64,000 nucleotides of DNA from Thermostichus lividus PCC 6715 (GTDB lineage: Bacteria; Cyanobacteriota; Cyanobacteriia; Thermosynechococcales; Thermosynechococcaceae), in the NCBI RefSeq assembly GCF_002754935.1, contig NZ_CP018092.1:1488001-1552000 (forward strand). The letters run 5' to 3'. This document shows, in pieces, positions 8,806 to 18,043 of this stretch. Numbering within the stretch: position 1 is the stretch's first letter; each line of letters opens with the position of its first letter. The notes under the pieces were generated by a model, which was not told the DNA's origin, did not search any database, and saw only the letters and a list, made by a program, of their open reading frames with translations. The position numbers and the translations under genes are program-made.

Positions 8806-9504
8806 TCACGTTTGTAGTGCTCGCAAAAATCGTCTCAACCGACTAACAAAACCTTCACCGGAGCGGCCACGTTGAGCAGCTAGGGCACGTTCAATGGCCT
8901 CGCCACTAGGACGTTGGTCAAATTCAGCTAGGCAGGTGGAGCCTAGGGGGCTGTACTGCCAAATCTGCCATGGTTGGGGGTAACACCGCCACAGAATTAT
9001 TTCTTCTGCTAGGGGGCGCAGATAGTAGCAAAGTTCCAGTGTATTCAAAAACCGCTCTCGCAGTTGTCGTCCCGCATAGCCAATCCCCACGACTGCCACA
9101 TCCTGTAACTTTGGATTCAGCAAAATAAAGGGGCGATCGCCCGCAGTTAAACACATTTGCTCGATCGTGGTCACTTCCACCGGGGTAGGCGCAACAATGA
9201 TCACGGCGCGATCGCTCGCCGCAACAGGCGTTATCAACTCATTGACCCCCCGAACACTATAGCTAGGATTCCCCCATTCACGACGTGCTAAGGCAGCCGC
9301 CCCAGCATCCGCAAAAAAAACCTTGAGATCCGCGCCTAACTCGCTAAAGAGAGGTAGGTAATCGTGCGCAAGAGCCATTGGGCTGAGATCTGGTAACACC
9401 ACCTCAATTTGAAGACGCGTCTTACCGTCTGCCAAGGCATGGGTGGTGGCTTGCTGTGCTTGGGCGATCGCTGTGGCCAAACTATCGGGTGGGGTCCAGT
9501 TCAT
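8806..9504 (-). CDS. DUF1995 family protein
   Basis: This 232-residue soluble protein belongs to the DUF1995 family found in cyanobacteria and plastids; plant members (LPA3-like) are linked to photosystem II assembly, though function here is not established. It begins MNWTPPDSLATAIAQA and carries central segments LQIEVVLPDLSPMA and FILLNPKL typical of the family. There is no membrane segment. It lies 5 bp downstream of the Hpt gene on the same strand, so the two are probably one transcript. Confidence 0.8.
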   Translation of the reverse strand: MNWTPPDSLATAIAQAQQATTHALADGKTRLQIEVVLPDLSPMALAHDYLPLFSELGADLKVFFADAGAAALARREWGNPSYSVRGVNELITPVAASDRAVIIVAPTPVEVTTIEQMCLTAGDRPFILLNPKLQDVAVVGIGYAGRQLRERFLNTLELCYYLRPLAEEIILWRCYPQPWQIWQYSPLGSTCLAEFDQRPSGEAIERALAAQRGRSGEGFVSRLRRFLRALQT

Positions 9505-9509
9505 GGATA

Positions 9510-9830
9510 CTAAGCCGCTACTTCGCTCACAACAGCCTGATAGAGTTGCTGGAGTTCATCTACAAGGGGTTGTGCCGCCGCTAAGGTCGTCTGTTGCTCC
9601 AGTTGAGCGGCAATGTTTTGGATGGCGGTCACACCAACATTTCCGCTTGATCCTTTGAGGTGGTGGGCATCCCGCTTTATTTGATCTAAATTGCCGCTAG
9701 CCACTGCGGCCGCTAGGGAGGCTAGGCGGAGTTGGGCATCTTCAACAAAAGCTTGTAAGAGTTCTTGCTCAAAGTTGCGATCGCCCCCTGATAGTGCTGC
9801 TAAATAGTCCCAATCAATGAGTGATGCCAT
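9510..9830 (-). CDS. stand-alone histidine phosphotransfer (Hpt) domain protein
   Basis: The 106-residue product is a single Hpt four-helix bundle. The phospho-acceptor motif AHHLKGSSGNVG places the active histidine at about residue 56. Hpt proteins relay phosphate between hybrid kinases and response regulators. No hybrid kinase or regulator is adjacent, so its partners must be encoded elsewhere. The ATG at 9830 is preferred over an upstream in-frame TTG at 9845. It is followed closely by the DUF1995 gene and preceded by murA on the same strand. Confidence 0.88.
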   Translation of the reverse strand: MASLIDWDYLAALSGGDRNFEQELLQAFVEDAQLRLASLAAAVASGNLDQIKRDAHHLKGSSGNVGVTAIQNIAAQLEQQTTLAAAQPLVDELQQLYQAVVSEVAA

Positions 9831-9866
9831 CCATCCACATTCCAAACAGGGTCATTCGTGATTATT

Positions 9867-11189
9867 TTAACCCTTTGGCGCGATGGGGACACAGCGCTCT
9901 AAGTGTGCGCCCAACCCACGGAGCTTAGCCTCGAGTTGCCAGTAGCCGCGATCTAGATGCTGCAACCCATAGACTTGGGATTCGCCGTGAGCCGCCAAAC
10001 CAGCAATCACTAAAGCTGCTGTGGCGCGTAAATCTGTACCCGTTACTGGTGCCCCCGACAGAAAGGGAACGCCCCGCACTGCTGCATGGTTACCCTTGAC
10101 ACGAATATCGGCACCCATCCGGTTTAGCTCAGCAACATGGCCAAAACGATTTTCAAACACCGTTTCGCTGACTAAACTGTTCCCTTCACTGATGGCCAGC
10201 AAACTCATAAAAAGAGCCTGCATATCCGTTGGGAATCCGGGGTAAGGTAGGGTTTCAATATCTGTAGCCCGATAGCGATGAGCCGGTGAGAAGTGAACCC
10301 GAGTGGGATCGGGAAACGTAATCACGCCCCCCATGTCTTCAAGTTTGGCCACTACTGCGGTCAGGTGAGCAGGAATAACCGGTGCCAAGGTAATGGCAGA
10401 GTGTGTCACTGCCGCCGCAAGCAAGAAGGTACCCGCTTCAATGCGATCGGGAATGATTTGATACTCGGTACCATGGAGGCGATCGACACCAACAATAGTA
10501 ATTGAATTTGTGCCAGCGCCATAAATTTTTGCACCCATGGCATTGCAGAAGTTAGCTAGATCAACTACTTCCGGCTCTTGGGCTGCATTCTCAATGGTGG
10601 TTTCCCCGTCTGCAAGGGTGGCAGCCATCATTAATGTCTCGGTGGCACCCACACTCGGATAGTCAAGATAAATCCGTGCTCCCTTGAGTTTGCTTGCACT
10701 GGCGGTGACCACACCATGATCAATGGTGACCTCTGCACCCAACGCTTGCAAACCGCGCACGTGCAACTCCACAGGACGCGCCCCAATAGCGCAGCCACCG
10801 GGCAGAGGCACTCGTGCAATTCCTAGTCGTGCCACCAACGCACCAATAGCAAAAAAGCTAGCACGGAGCTGGCTCACAAGGCGATAGGGGGGATCGTTCG
10901 TATTCAGGTCTGTGGCATCAATGGCAATTGTTTCTGCCCCTAGCCGTTGTACCTTAACCCCGAGGGCTTGTAAAATTTCCTCAAGGCGGCGAATATCTGC
11001 CAAGTCGGGGACAGCGTGCAAAATGGTTGTATCCGCAGCCAGTAAAGCCCCCGCCATCAGTACCAAGGCAGAGTTTTTGGCACCACTAATTTTTACCTCG
11101 CCCGATAGCCGATACCCTCCTTGAATCTTTAGGTACGCTTGATCTGTTGTCTGATCTGTTGTCGGCAGTGTTGCGGTCGAGGTTCGCAT
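9867..11189 (-). CDS. murA: UDP-N-acetylglucosamine 1-carboxyvinyltransferase
   Basis: The 440-residue EPSP-synthase-fold enzyme transfers enolpyruvate from PEP to UDP-GlcNAc, the first committed step of peptidoglycan synthesis. The substrate-binding start [18 protein letters not shown] and the PEP-loop [15 protein letters not shown], which contains the fosfomycin-target cysteine, are both present. A non-canonical N-terminal tail rich in Thr precedes the fold. The length is normal. The Hpt gene follows 36 bp downstream on the same strand. Confidence 0.96.
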   Translation of the reverse strand: MRTSTATLPTTDQTTDQAYLKIQGGYRLSGEVKISGAKNSALVLMAGALLAADTTILHAVPDLADIRRLEEILQALGVKVQRLGAETIAIDATDLNTNDPPYRLVSQLRASFFAIGALVARLGIARVPLPGGCAIGARPVELHVRGLQALGAEVTIDHGVVTASASKLKGARIYLDYPSVGATETLMMAATLADGETTIENAAQEPEVVDLANFCNAMGAKIYGAGTNSITIVGVDRLHGTEYQIIPDRIEAGTFLLAAAVTHSAITLAPVIPAHLTAVVAKLEDMGGVITFPDPTRVHFSPAHRYRATDIETLPYPGFPTDMQALFMSLLAISEGNSLVSETVFENRFGHVAELNRMGADIRVKGNHAAVRGVPFLSGAPVTGTDLRATAALVIAGLAAHGESQVYGLQHLDRGYWQLEAKLRGLGAHLERCVPIAPKG

Positions 11190-11343
11190 AATTCACTCTC
11201 ACAGCCAAAAGAATTCCCAAGGATTATAGCGTATAGGTGCGGATTTTATTCACAAGTGGGTGCATGTTTATCCAAGGCACCCCTATTATCCTAAAAACTA
11301 CTACTATACTTGCAGGCGACTTGTAGGCGCGGCGCTGCCCGCT

Positions 11344-11488
11344 TAGGTGTTGCTGACTGTGGCTATGAATTCCCTCATCCCCAACCCTTCTTCTTGGGGA
11401 GAAGGGAGCTAAGAGTCTTGTTCCCTCTCCTTTGGGAGAGGGCTAGGGTGAGGGCGGCAAAAGACTCAAACCCGAAAAGCAACGCCCC
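11344..11488 (+). repeat. MITE-like repeat, copy A
   Basis: About 145 bp shared with segments at 35686-37024 (split) and 56010-56184. The ends are inverted repeats of the form TAGGTGTTGCTGA on the left and CAACGCCC on the right. Internally there are two foldbacks: CCCAACCCTTCTTCTTGGGG and CCCTCTCCTTTGGGAGAGGG. There is no coding potential. Terminal inverted repeats, small size and intergenic position fit a MITE; the parent transposase is not in the window. Confidence 0.7.
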
Positions 11489-11651
11489 CGCTTGATAGCT
11501 AACTAAGGTGTGACCGCGATTGCGGCAACTTGCACAAAATGCTTCGATCACGCCTGAGGGTGAGATGCTCCATAATAGAGAAAAACTTAAGGAACAGGAG
11601 GAATAGATTGGTTCAATGTGCAGACGTTCCTAATTCCTAAAAGTGATTAAA

Positions 11652-11667
11652 AGTGATCAAGGTCACA
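11652..11667. promoter_or_regulatory. candidate CRP/SyCRP1-type binding site
   Basis: The sequence AGTGATCAAGGTCACA contains GTGA-N6-TCAC as a perfect inverted repeat, close to the CRP consensus TGTGA-N6-TCACA used by cyanobacterial SyCRP1. It lies about 130 bp upstream of the ATG at 11795. The match is by eye; binding is inference. Confidence 0.4.
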
Positions 11668-11794
11668 GTCAATCGGTGGTTCAGATCACTAGCGGTACTA
11701 GTCTCAGCCCCTATTATGCTTAGGTAAGTCAATAAGTATGCCGCCCGTGTTCCTGCACTGTCTTGGTACTGCTGCTTAGGAGCGCGTCACCATC

Positions 11795-13045
11795 ATGAAT
11801 ACGTCGGTTAAAGCAAACGACTATCAACTAATCTACGATCATCTGTTGGCGTGTGTACAACAGGAACAGCCGCAGCAGGTGATTGAGCGGTTTCGTGCAC
11901 TTTTTATCATGGGTTACACCTACCCCGATCGCCACGTTCAGGAGGCAATGGATCGCATTGTCACGAGCAGTAATGCCTCCCAGAATTTTCGCCCTTTTGT
12001 CAATCGTTGCTGCCACATCTTAATTAACCGCTGGCAATCGCGACCCTTGTTACAAGGTGCCGTGCCCGATTTTCTGGCGATTCTCGAAACCCAAGTCTCG
12101 ATGCCTGCGGGCGGCCTCAGCCGTGCCCCCATTGTGCGCAAACTGCGTCTGCTGCTCAAAGACTACTTAAACAGCGAAGCCTTTCAGAAACTCCAACGAA
12201 TGGTTCAGTTTCTGCGCGAAGATGCTCAGGATACTTCCCAAATTCTCAAAAATAGCGATCGCCCCCTTTCAACACTGATTCGTCGCTATCCCTACCTATA
12301 TAATCACTGCTTGATTGGGGATGAAACCACACCGGAAGAACTAAAGTACATCGAGCACTATCAACGCCAAGCAGTACAGCAATTTGAGGTTAATCTCAGT
12401 CAGTACCTTACTAGCGAGTTTCGGCGTGCCCAAGGTCATGTCAATACGCCAACAGTTAAGAACCCAACCCTACTTACCCCTGAAGAGGTGAAAGCCTCTG
12501 TACAGCACTTTGTTGGCAAAATTGATCAGCGGCATACCTATCGCGACTTAGCCAATCACTTTGAGCACCGGCTACAGCGGTTAAAATCGACCCGTGATTT
12601 TCGGGATGCATTTTTTCACTACTTGACGGATACTATCCCTGATGTCGGGCGCGGTCGCTTTCGCCAAAAATTTCACCAATATCTCGATACGTTACCAGCG
12701 TTTCAGCAGCCACAGCCCGTTAATGAGTTCACGATTGTGCGTACCTGTAGCCAAACATTGAACTATTTGGTGGTGGATAGTGCCCAAAACCCAAATCATT
12801 TGGTCTTTATTGACCTGTTGAATAATATTGGTACCGCGGCCACTATTGGCTTACTGCTGAAAGTGGTTCTTGTGAGCAAAAAGGTCAAGCCTTACCTCGA
12901 GAAACGCTTTGCCATTTTATTTAATCACTACCAATCCTTTAGCCGTGGCAAGGTGCGCTGGCTTGTAAATTGTCTTGAGCACTTTAATATTGCCAATGTA
13001 ACCCACTTTGGTAAGCAGGATTTTTCCTTTTTTGGTCGCTACTAG
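11795..13045 (+). CDS. conserved hypothetical protein (416 aa)
   Basis: I do not recognise a family. The 416-residue protein is rich in basic and aromatic residues and predicted mostly helical, with no signal peptide. A mildly hydrophobic stretch near 340-365 (LLNNIGTAATIGLLLKVVLV) could be a buried helix or a single membrane segment. The protein ends in the aromatic tail FSFFGRY. It has about 600 bp of upstream non-coding DNA holding a MITE copy and a CRP-like site, suggesting independent and possibly cAMP-linked regulation. It is convergent with the PUCC transporter gene. Confidence 0.7.
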   Translation: MNTSVKANDYQLIYDHLLACVQQEQPQQVIERFRALFIMGYTYPDRHVQEAMDRIVTSSNASQNFRPFVNRCCHILINRWQSRPLLQGAVPDFLAILETQVSMPAGGLSRAPIVRKLRLLLKDYLNSEAFQKLQRMVQFLREDAQDTSQILKNSDRPLSTLIRRYPYLYNHCLIGDETTPEELKYIEHYQRQAVQQFEVNLSQYLTSEFRRAQGHVNTPTVKNPTLLTPEEVKASVQHFVGKIDQRHTYRDLANHFEHRLQRLKSTRDFRDAFFHYLTDTIPDVGRGRFRQKFHQYLDTLPAFQQPQPVNEFTIVRTCSQTLNYLVVDSAQNPNHLVFIDLLNNIGTAATIGLLLKVVLVSKKVKPYLEKRFAILFNHYQSFSRGKVRWLVNCLEHFNIANVTHFGKQDFSFFGRY

Positions 13046-13081
13046 GACACGCGCCATCCCCCCGGCCGGTGGTAGCAAGCG

Positions 13082-14488
13082 TTAGTCTAGGTCTTCTGCC
13101 AAGACGCTGGCGATCGCCCGTTGAGACTGCTGTTGAAATTGGCTGACATCCACCCGTTGCAGCAAGCAAATGGCTAGAACCATGCCCACCATTGGCAAGC
13201 AAAATACAAGGCTATAGGCCAAAATGGGGACCCCAAATAGCTGCCGCCCGATATCCAGAGCCGCACCACCCAGCACTGTTGCCGATCCCCGCGCAATCGC
13301 TTGAGCGAGCCCCCATGCACCAATAAAGGTTCCTGCTGTTTCCGCAACCGTTAAATCCAACATCAAGCTTAGAGCGCCTGTGGTGGTAATTCCTGCGGTA
13401 ATGCCAAAGAGAAATAACTCCAGCTTAAAGAGCCATGCCTGCTGGGTTACCCCCGCCACAATCAAGAGTAAAAACATCACAGCCACCCCTAAGCAGCCGT
13501 ATTTCGTAGTTGCAATTTTGCCCAAACGAGGCACAATCAAAAAGCCGGTCAAACTGAGACCAACGAGGGTTCCCACCCCCCAATAGGCATTGAGGCGCGT
13601 TGTTTCGGCAATGGTCATGCCAAACACTTCACCCCCAAACGGTTCCAAAACAGGCTCTTGGATAAATAAACTCAAGGTCATCAGAACCAAGAATATAAAA
13701 AAGAGCCACGTTTGCGAGTTGGCAGTCAGAATTTTAAGGGCGCGCCCCAAGGTAATATGTTCAGTGCGTTGTGGGTGGGTTGTGCGCACAGCATAGCGGG
13801 AGTACTTGGCTTCTACCCCCCACGTGCCGGCGATCGCCAAGAGTAACACCACCCCCAGCACCGTCAAAAAAAGCTGATTCACACTGCTGCGCAACAGTGC
13901 GATCGGGGTGTCGATCTCCAACTGCTGCAAGAGCACACCACTGAGGATGGCACCCACAACAATCCCCACCGTTAACATCGACCAGACAATCCCCACCAGC
14001 TTGCCTCGGTTGTCTTCCTCAGAGACATCCACAAGCAGTGCTGCAAACGGTGTAGAGCTACTGCTGACGCAAATGCCGTAGGCGGCAAACAGCACTCCCA
14101 AGAGTGCAATCCATGCCTGCGTGACCCCATTCCAGCCCGACCGGCTAAGGCTTTCCCCCACCTGCCAAATGACCTGCACAATGGTGTAGGCCACCAAGGT
14201 AAAGGCAACAGCACCGCCCCAAATATACCCTGTGCGATGCTGCCCGCCAATGGGGTGGGCATCCGAGAGTTGACCAAACCATACCCGCACCGGAGACACA
14301 AATTGATGCATCGCGATCGTAAGCGTCACCAAGGTCGCTGGCACGGCCAGCTCTTTAATCATGATGCGGTTGAGCACCCCCAAAACCAAGATAGACATCA
14401 TCCCCAGTCCCAGCTGAAATAAACCGAGGCGGAACATCACCCAAAGGGGCAAGGGGGGTGGCGCAGTCGTTACAGAACGGGCAACCAT
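13082..14488 (-). CDS. PUCC-family MFS transporter
   Basis: The 468-residue protein has about twelve hydrophobic segments and the features of the PUCC/BCH2 branch of the major facilitator superfamily: the N-terminal FRLGLFQLGLGMMSILVLGV and the loop VRVWFGQLSDAHPIGGQHRTGYI. Relatives in purple bacteria (LhaA, PucC) assist bacteriochlorophyll and light-harvesting complex assembly; cyanobacterial members are thought to handle chlorophyll or its proteins, but this is not established. It probably sits in the thylakoid or plasma membrane. A candidate 31-codon membrane-peptide gene lies 52 bp upstream on the same strand. Confidence 0.85.
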   Translation of the reverse strand: MVARSVTTAPPPLPLWVMFRLGLFQLGLGMMSILVLGVLNRIMIKELAVPATLVTLTIAMHQFVSPVRVWFGQLSDAHPIGGQHRTGYIWGGAVAFTLVAYTIVQVIWQVGESLSRSGWNGVTQAWIALLGVLFAAYGICVSSSSTPFAALLVDVSEEDNRGKLVGIVWSMLTVGIVVGAILSGVLLQQLEIDTPIALLRSSVNQLFLTVLGVVLLLAIAGTWGVEAKYSRYAVRTTHPQRTEHITLGRALKILTANSQTWLFFIFLVLMTLSLFIQEPVLEPFGGEVFGMTIAETTRLNAYWGVGTLVGLSLTGFLIVPRLGKIATTKYGCLGVAVMFLLLIVAGVTQQAWLFKLELFLFGITAGITTTGALSLMLDLTVAETAGTFIGAWGLAQAIARGSATVLGGAALDIGRQLFGVPILAYSLVFCLPMVGMVLAICLLQRVDVSQFQQQSQRAIASVLAEDLD

Positions 14489-14540
14489 GGCTCACTCAAC
14501 TCACATGAATAGATGATTATAAATGGATTAGGGTTTTATT

Positions 14541-14636
14541 CTAGATTGCCACCAAGAAAGAAATGGTCAATGATACAATGAGCGCAAGGATTGTCAGAAA
14601 AAGAGAGCGTTTGAGGGATTCAGTATAAGCAGACAT
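14541..14636 (-). CDS. candidate 31-residue single-helix membrane peptide
   Basis: This short ATG-to-TAG frame encodes 31 residues, beginning MSAYTESLKRSLF and continuing as one hydrophobic helix (about residues 12-31, LFLTILALIVSLTISFLVAI) with a positively charged N-terminal flank. AAGG lies about 10 bases upstream of the start. The pattern is that of the tiny subunits of photosystem, NDH-1 or cytochrome complexes, but I cannot match it to a named one. It sits between nusB and the PUCC gene, all on the minus strand. Whether it is expressed is unknown. Confidence 0.45.
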   Translation of the reverse strand: MSAYTESLKRSLFLTILALIVSLTISFLVAI

Positions 14637-14751
14637 TGATGGAGCTACCTTTTATCAACCAGCACAAACTCAACTCTTAAGGCTTAGCCAGTCTTTCAAC
14701 GACCTTGTCGTTTCTCATTTTACAATGTCTGCTAGTGCTGTGACCGAGGCT

Positions 14752-15393
14752 TTATGATTGGGGGGATTGTGCAACCCCGCGTGCACTGAGTTCGCTGATA
14801 CGGTGCAACACACCATTGATAAATCGATGACTGCCTTCGTCGCTGTAGCGTTTGGCCATTTCAACGGCTTCGTTAATCGCAACTTGTTTGGCCACACCTA
14901 AGTAGGCCATTTCAGTCATGGCAATTTCAATAATGTAACGGTCTAACTGTGTCAGCCGATCCACGTGCCAATCGACCATGGCTGCGCCTAGGTGTTGTTC
15001 AATTTCTGCTTGGTGGCGATGGAGGTGCTGCAAAATGCCTATGGCGTAGGCTTGCACCTCTTCTTGGTGGGCAAAGTAGAGAATTTCCGGTAAATCTAAG
15101 GCGGCACCTACACGATTAATACAGCGTTCTGCCTGTTGTAAGGCCTCTTGCAGCAGGGACTGTGCCTTTTCAAGGTGGGGAAGTTGTAATTCACTGTGGT
15201 GTAACAGCCGTTGACTGTCACTTAGCTCACTCCCCGCCTGCTCTAAGGTATCGCGCACATCGCTGGCGAGGGTACGCACGGCCATTAAAATCAAGCTACG
15301 GCAGTCAGTATCGCTAAGTTGCTTGGGTTGGCGCAGGAGCTGCGCTGCACTGAGCAAGGCTAATTCACGGGCAACACGGCGAGCAGTTATCAT
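14752..15393 (-). CDS. nusB: transcription antitermination factor NusB
   Basis: The 213-residue protein carries the NusB all-helical RNA-binding fold in its C-terminal half: [16 protein letters not shown] followed by [20 protein letters not shown] and FINGVLHRI. NusB binds boxA with S10 in rRNA antitermination. The long N-terminal extension (about 90 residues more than E. coli NusB) is normal in cyanobacteria. GGAAC upstream of the ATG is a modest ribosome-binding site. The broken DUF502 gene lies upstream on the same strand. Confidence 0.93.
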   Translation of the reverse strand: MITARRVARELALLSAAQLLRQPKQLSDTDCRSLILMAVRTLASDVRDTLEQAGSELSDSQRLLHHSELQLPHLEKAQSLLQEALQQAERCINRVGAALDLPEILYFAHQEEVQAYAIGILQHLHRHQAEIEQHLGAAMVDWHVDRLTQLDRYIIEIAMTEMAYLGVAKQVAINEAVEMAKRYSDEGSHRFINGVLHRISELSARGVAQSPQS

Positions 15394-15820
15394 TAGTTGT
15401 TCCTCAGCATTGATGTTGGCTTAATTGACGGTAGCTCTGCGCTCGAGTACTTAGCGATGCGGGTCGAGCTGTTCATGATAGGGGCAATGATGCAGGGGTC
15501 AAGGACTGCGGCAGGGGTGTCTCCGGCGTAACAATGCCGCCGGAGATGATCAGCTTAAAGGCATCTTCAATGGAAATGTTTAAGTCCTGCACCTCGCGCT
15601 CACTGGCAATGACGTACCAGCCTGTTGTGGGGTTGGGGGAGGAGGGCACAAATAGACTGAGCATTGGCTCTGAAAAGGGTGTTTCTAAGGATTCATTAAT
15701 GGTACCAGTGACAAAGGCTACTGCCCATAGACCCCTACGGGGATACTCGACCAGGACAACGCGACGAAAGCGATTGCGTGAATCCCGCAGAATGGTTTCT
15801 AGCAGTTGTTGCAAAACCTT

Positions 15821-16160
15821 TTGACATACTCCCCATGCCTAAAGGCAGGGGATTCTTGTTCTTGGTTCTGCGACAGCACTTATCGCATCAGGTTGCCCTG
15901 CTACGACAGCGGTGCTTATCTCCCCAAGCGTTCCCCCTTGCGGGGCAGTTCCCTTTTGCCCAAAGGTACTGTTAAACCAACCAAAAAAACTTAGGTTGTT
16001 TTCTAGCCGTTAGGCTATTGGGTTTTTAGAGAGGTTGATTACCCTTACCTCTGGTTTTAGTTTAAACTAAAATCACTCTAAAAGACGAGTTTTTAGGCCT
16101 AAAATTTTCGATAACACAACATGCGCCTTATATCCCCATGCCTGAAGGCAGGGGCTTTAC
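15821..16160 (-). mobile_element. IS200/IS605-type element remnant inside the DUF502 gene
   Basis: On the minus strand the right end is a hairpin CCCCTGCCTTTAGGCATGGGG followed by AGTATGTCAA (ending at 15821), the usual shape of an IS605-group right end or omega-RNA tail. The opposite end carries a matching hairpin CCCCTGCCTTCAGGCATGGGG (16136-16156), and sequence like it recurs at 21604-21652. Between them, 15860-15965 in minus sense reads like the degraded 3' end of a cyanobacterial tnpB. No transposase gene survives. The outer boundary near 16160 is approximate. Confidence 0.65.
16055..16072. repeat. 18-bp perfect palindrome
   Basis: TTTTAGTTTAAACTAAAA is a perfect inverted repeat with no spacer, inside the IS200/IS605-type remnant. 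It could be a protein-binding site or merely element structure. Confidence 0.6.
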
Positions 16161-16418
16161 AGCGTTTTCGGTAAGGGGTGCCATGTTTTGAAGGGGTTGA
16201 TGTGCTTGGGAATCCGTGTGAGTAGCTAACACCCAACTGGATACTGAAATTGACAACCAGATTGTAGTTGCTAGGGGAATAACCACTAGCAGGCCAGCAA
16301 TTAAGTCATTTTTAATCGCTTGTTTGAGTCGATGGAGCACAACAAACTCAGAACGGGGAGTGTACTTATAGCTTAACGGTTGTGGGGACGGCTGATTAGG
16401 GAGGCGGGCGGTGAAAGG

Positions 16419-17492
16419 CTAAACTACTATACAGCATGAAAGCAGCATCCCAAGGGCTATCTTCACGGCGAAAGAGGTTGAGATGGGGGGAATTTTACTG
16501 AGCAACTCGCTAAATTCGAGAGCTGTTTCAGCAAAGCTACTAAAGTCGTTCCAGACGGGGCGATCGCCACAGTTATGCTGCCATAGACTAGACAACTGCC
16601 GCCATTTTGCCCAAGATGTATGGTGATCCAGTTCGATTTCTGGTGCTGTCGCAATATCAAGGGTTCCTAGATCAAGCCCCTGATTAAACTGATAGCCGCC
16701 GCGATAAAAGCGCAGAATCTGGTTTTTTTCGGTTAAGTGTAGGTCACAGCACTGGGCGTGATCTTGGATTTGCTGTTTGCGGCTGACTTTGCCTTGGCGA
16801 TCGCGATCAAACACCAGCTCAAAAATTGGCAGTAGCCCCTCCACCCGCTGCGTGACCTCTGCCCACTGAAAGGTCAGTGTAAAGGGCTGGGGATGCAGGG
16901 CACTGGTACACACCACCTGAGGCTGGGGGGAAAGTGCTTGAAAATAGCGAACTTCAAGGACAGGGGTCTGGGTTAATGCCGCCATGGGGACACAAAACAA
17001 CGGCAAGCCCACGGCCTGTAGCTCTTGCCGATATACCATCAGCTCTGCAAAATTACCGCAGCGGATCAACCGCCATCCGCGGGTGGGAATTAACAAGCGG
17101 GCGGCATAGGGATCAATTTTTAGAATGCTTGCCAGATGACGCGCTAGGGGAGCCTTCGCCTCTGGATTGGCAACGCCTTCCAGTACCAGTACCCCCTGTT
17201 CTTCAACGCCGACTACTGCATGGGCTTGGGCGATCGCCTGCTGTCGCTGCTGCTGCCGCACCTGCTCAATCGTCTGCAACCCTTGCCGTGCGGCTTGGGT
17301 GAGCTTAGGGCCACAATTCAGTCGCAGCAGGTTCCGAAACGTTGTTTCTGCTTCGGCGAGGCGATCGGTCTTGAGGTACAACCGTCCTTGACAGAGCAAC
17401 ACCCGCGGATCCTCCGCAGGAAGTTGCCCTAGGAGCTGCTCTGCCTGCTGATAGTTACCCCGATCCAGTGCTGCCAATATCTCAGTAATCAT
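16419..17492 (-). CDS. TPR-like hypothetical protein with C-terminal membrane segment
   Basis: The start is taken at the ATG at 17492 (MITEILAALDRG), with GGGGTAG just upstream; the frame continues to 17531 without better support. The 357-residue protein begins with about 75 residues of TPR-like repeats (NYQQAEQLL, RLAEAETTFRNLLRL) and ends in a hydrophobic tail (VKIALGMLLSCCIVV) that may anchor it. The central part, about 95-320, is not a domain I recognise. It is a cyanobacterial hypothetical protein; no function is proposed. Confidence 0.65.
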   Translation of the reverse strand: MITEILAALDRGNYQQAEQLLGQLPAEDPRVLLCQGRLYLKTDRLAEAETTFRNLLRLNCGPKLTQAARQGLQTIEQVRQQQRQQAIAQAHAVVGVEEQGVLVLEGVANPEAKAPLARHLASILKIDPYAARLLIPTRGWRLIRCGNFAELMVYRQELQAVGLPLFCVPMAALTQTPVLEVRYFQALSPQPQVVCTSALHPQPFTLTFQWAEVTQRVEGLLPIFELVFDRDRQGKVSRKQQIQDHAQCCDLHLTEKNQILRFYRGGYQFNQGLDLGTLDIATAPEIELDHHTSWAKWRQLSSLWQHNCGDRPVWNDFSSFAETALEFSELLSKIPPISTSFAVKIALGMLLSCCIVV

Positions 17493-17565
17493 GCATAGAC
17501 TACCCCGCTGCTCTGGGTCTATTTTAGGCATCTATTTTAGCACTCATCTCCAAGCCCTCAATTGT

Positions 17566-18043
17566 TTATGAAAATAGCTCTCCCGTTAGTATGGTGATAA
17601 CTATTACTAACTTAGAGAAGCAAACTAATAACCTTTCTCGAAAATTGTTGAAGTTTACAAAGCTATGCGCTTGTCGTTTAATCAACTTAATACGATTATT
17701 GATTCCCGCCGTTAATCCGCTCGTAGTGCGGTTTCTAAAGTAGTTTATAATTCCATCTAAAGGGTTCCCAATCATTATGATTGCTGGATTACAAACGGCT
17801 CCTGTCTGATATAGCCATTCTTGAATTCGATGCTTCCCTTCCTCAATTATCAACAACTTCTCATCAATTCCACACAATTCTTGTTTCCATCGGTACGCTT
17901 TTTCTAATCGCTTTGAGCGTTGCAAAAGCTGCTCTAATTTGACCGTTTCTTCTAGCATTAAATCTGGATCATTCCTCAATAAAATAAACTTGCTGCCTCG
18001 ATCTAATACACCCGCTTGCTTGCGAATTTTATTTAATTCTTCA
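17566..18043 (-). pseudogene. ISL3-family transposase, 3' fragment
   Basis: The frame has no proper start; it is open from the bioF stop onwards (EELNKIRKQAGVLDRGSKF) and continues through a 137-codon ATG frame to 17566. It resembles the C-terminal part of ISL3 transposases: the region [16 protein letters not shown] of intact relatives appears here as SGLTAGINNRIKLIKR. The glutamate expected as the last DDE catalytic residue is therefore absent, so the fragment is both truncated and mutated. It directly abuts the 3' end of bioF. Confidence 0.75.

Larger units (their letters stand above)
15473..16340 (-). pseudogene. DUF502 family membrane protein, interrupted
   Basis: The N-terminal part (16340 downward) begins MLHRLKQAIKNDLIAGLLVV and covers the first membrane helix of a DUF502 protein. 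The C-terminal part (15814 to 15473) restarts at LQQLLETILRDSRNRFRR and runs through VLVEYPRRGLWAVAFVTGT and the conserved PNPTTGWYV and SIEDAFKLIISGG. About 80-90 residues of the family's middle region, including the second membrane helix, are missing and replaced by an IS200/IS605-type remnant. The gene is therefore non-functional as read, by insertion plus deletion. Confidence 0.82.
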
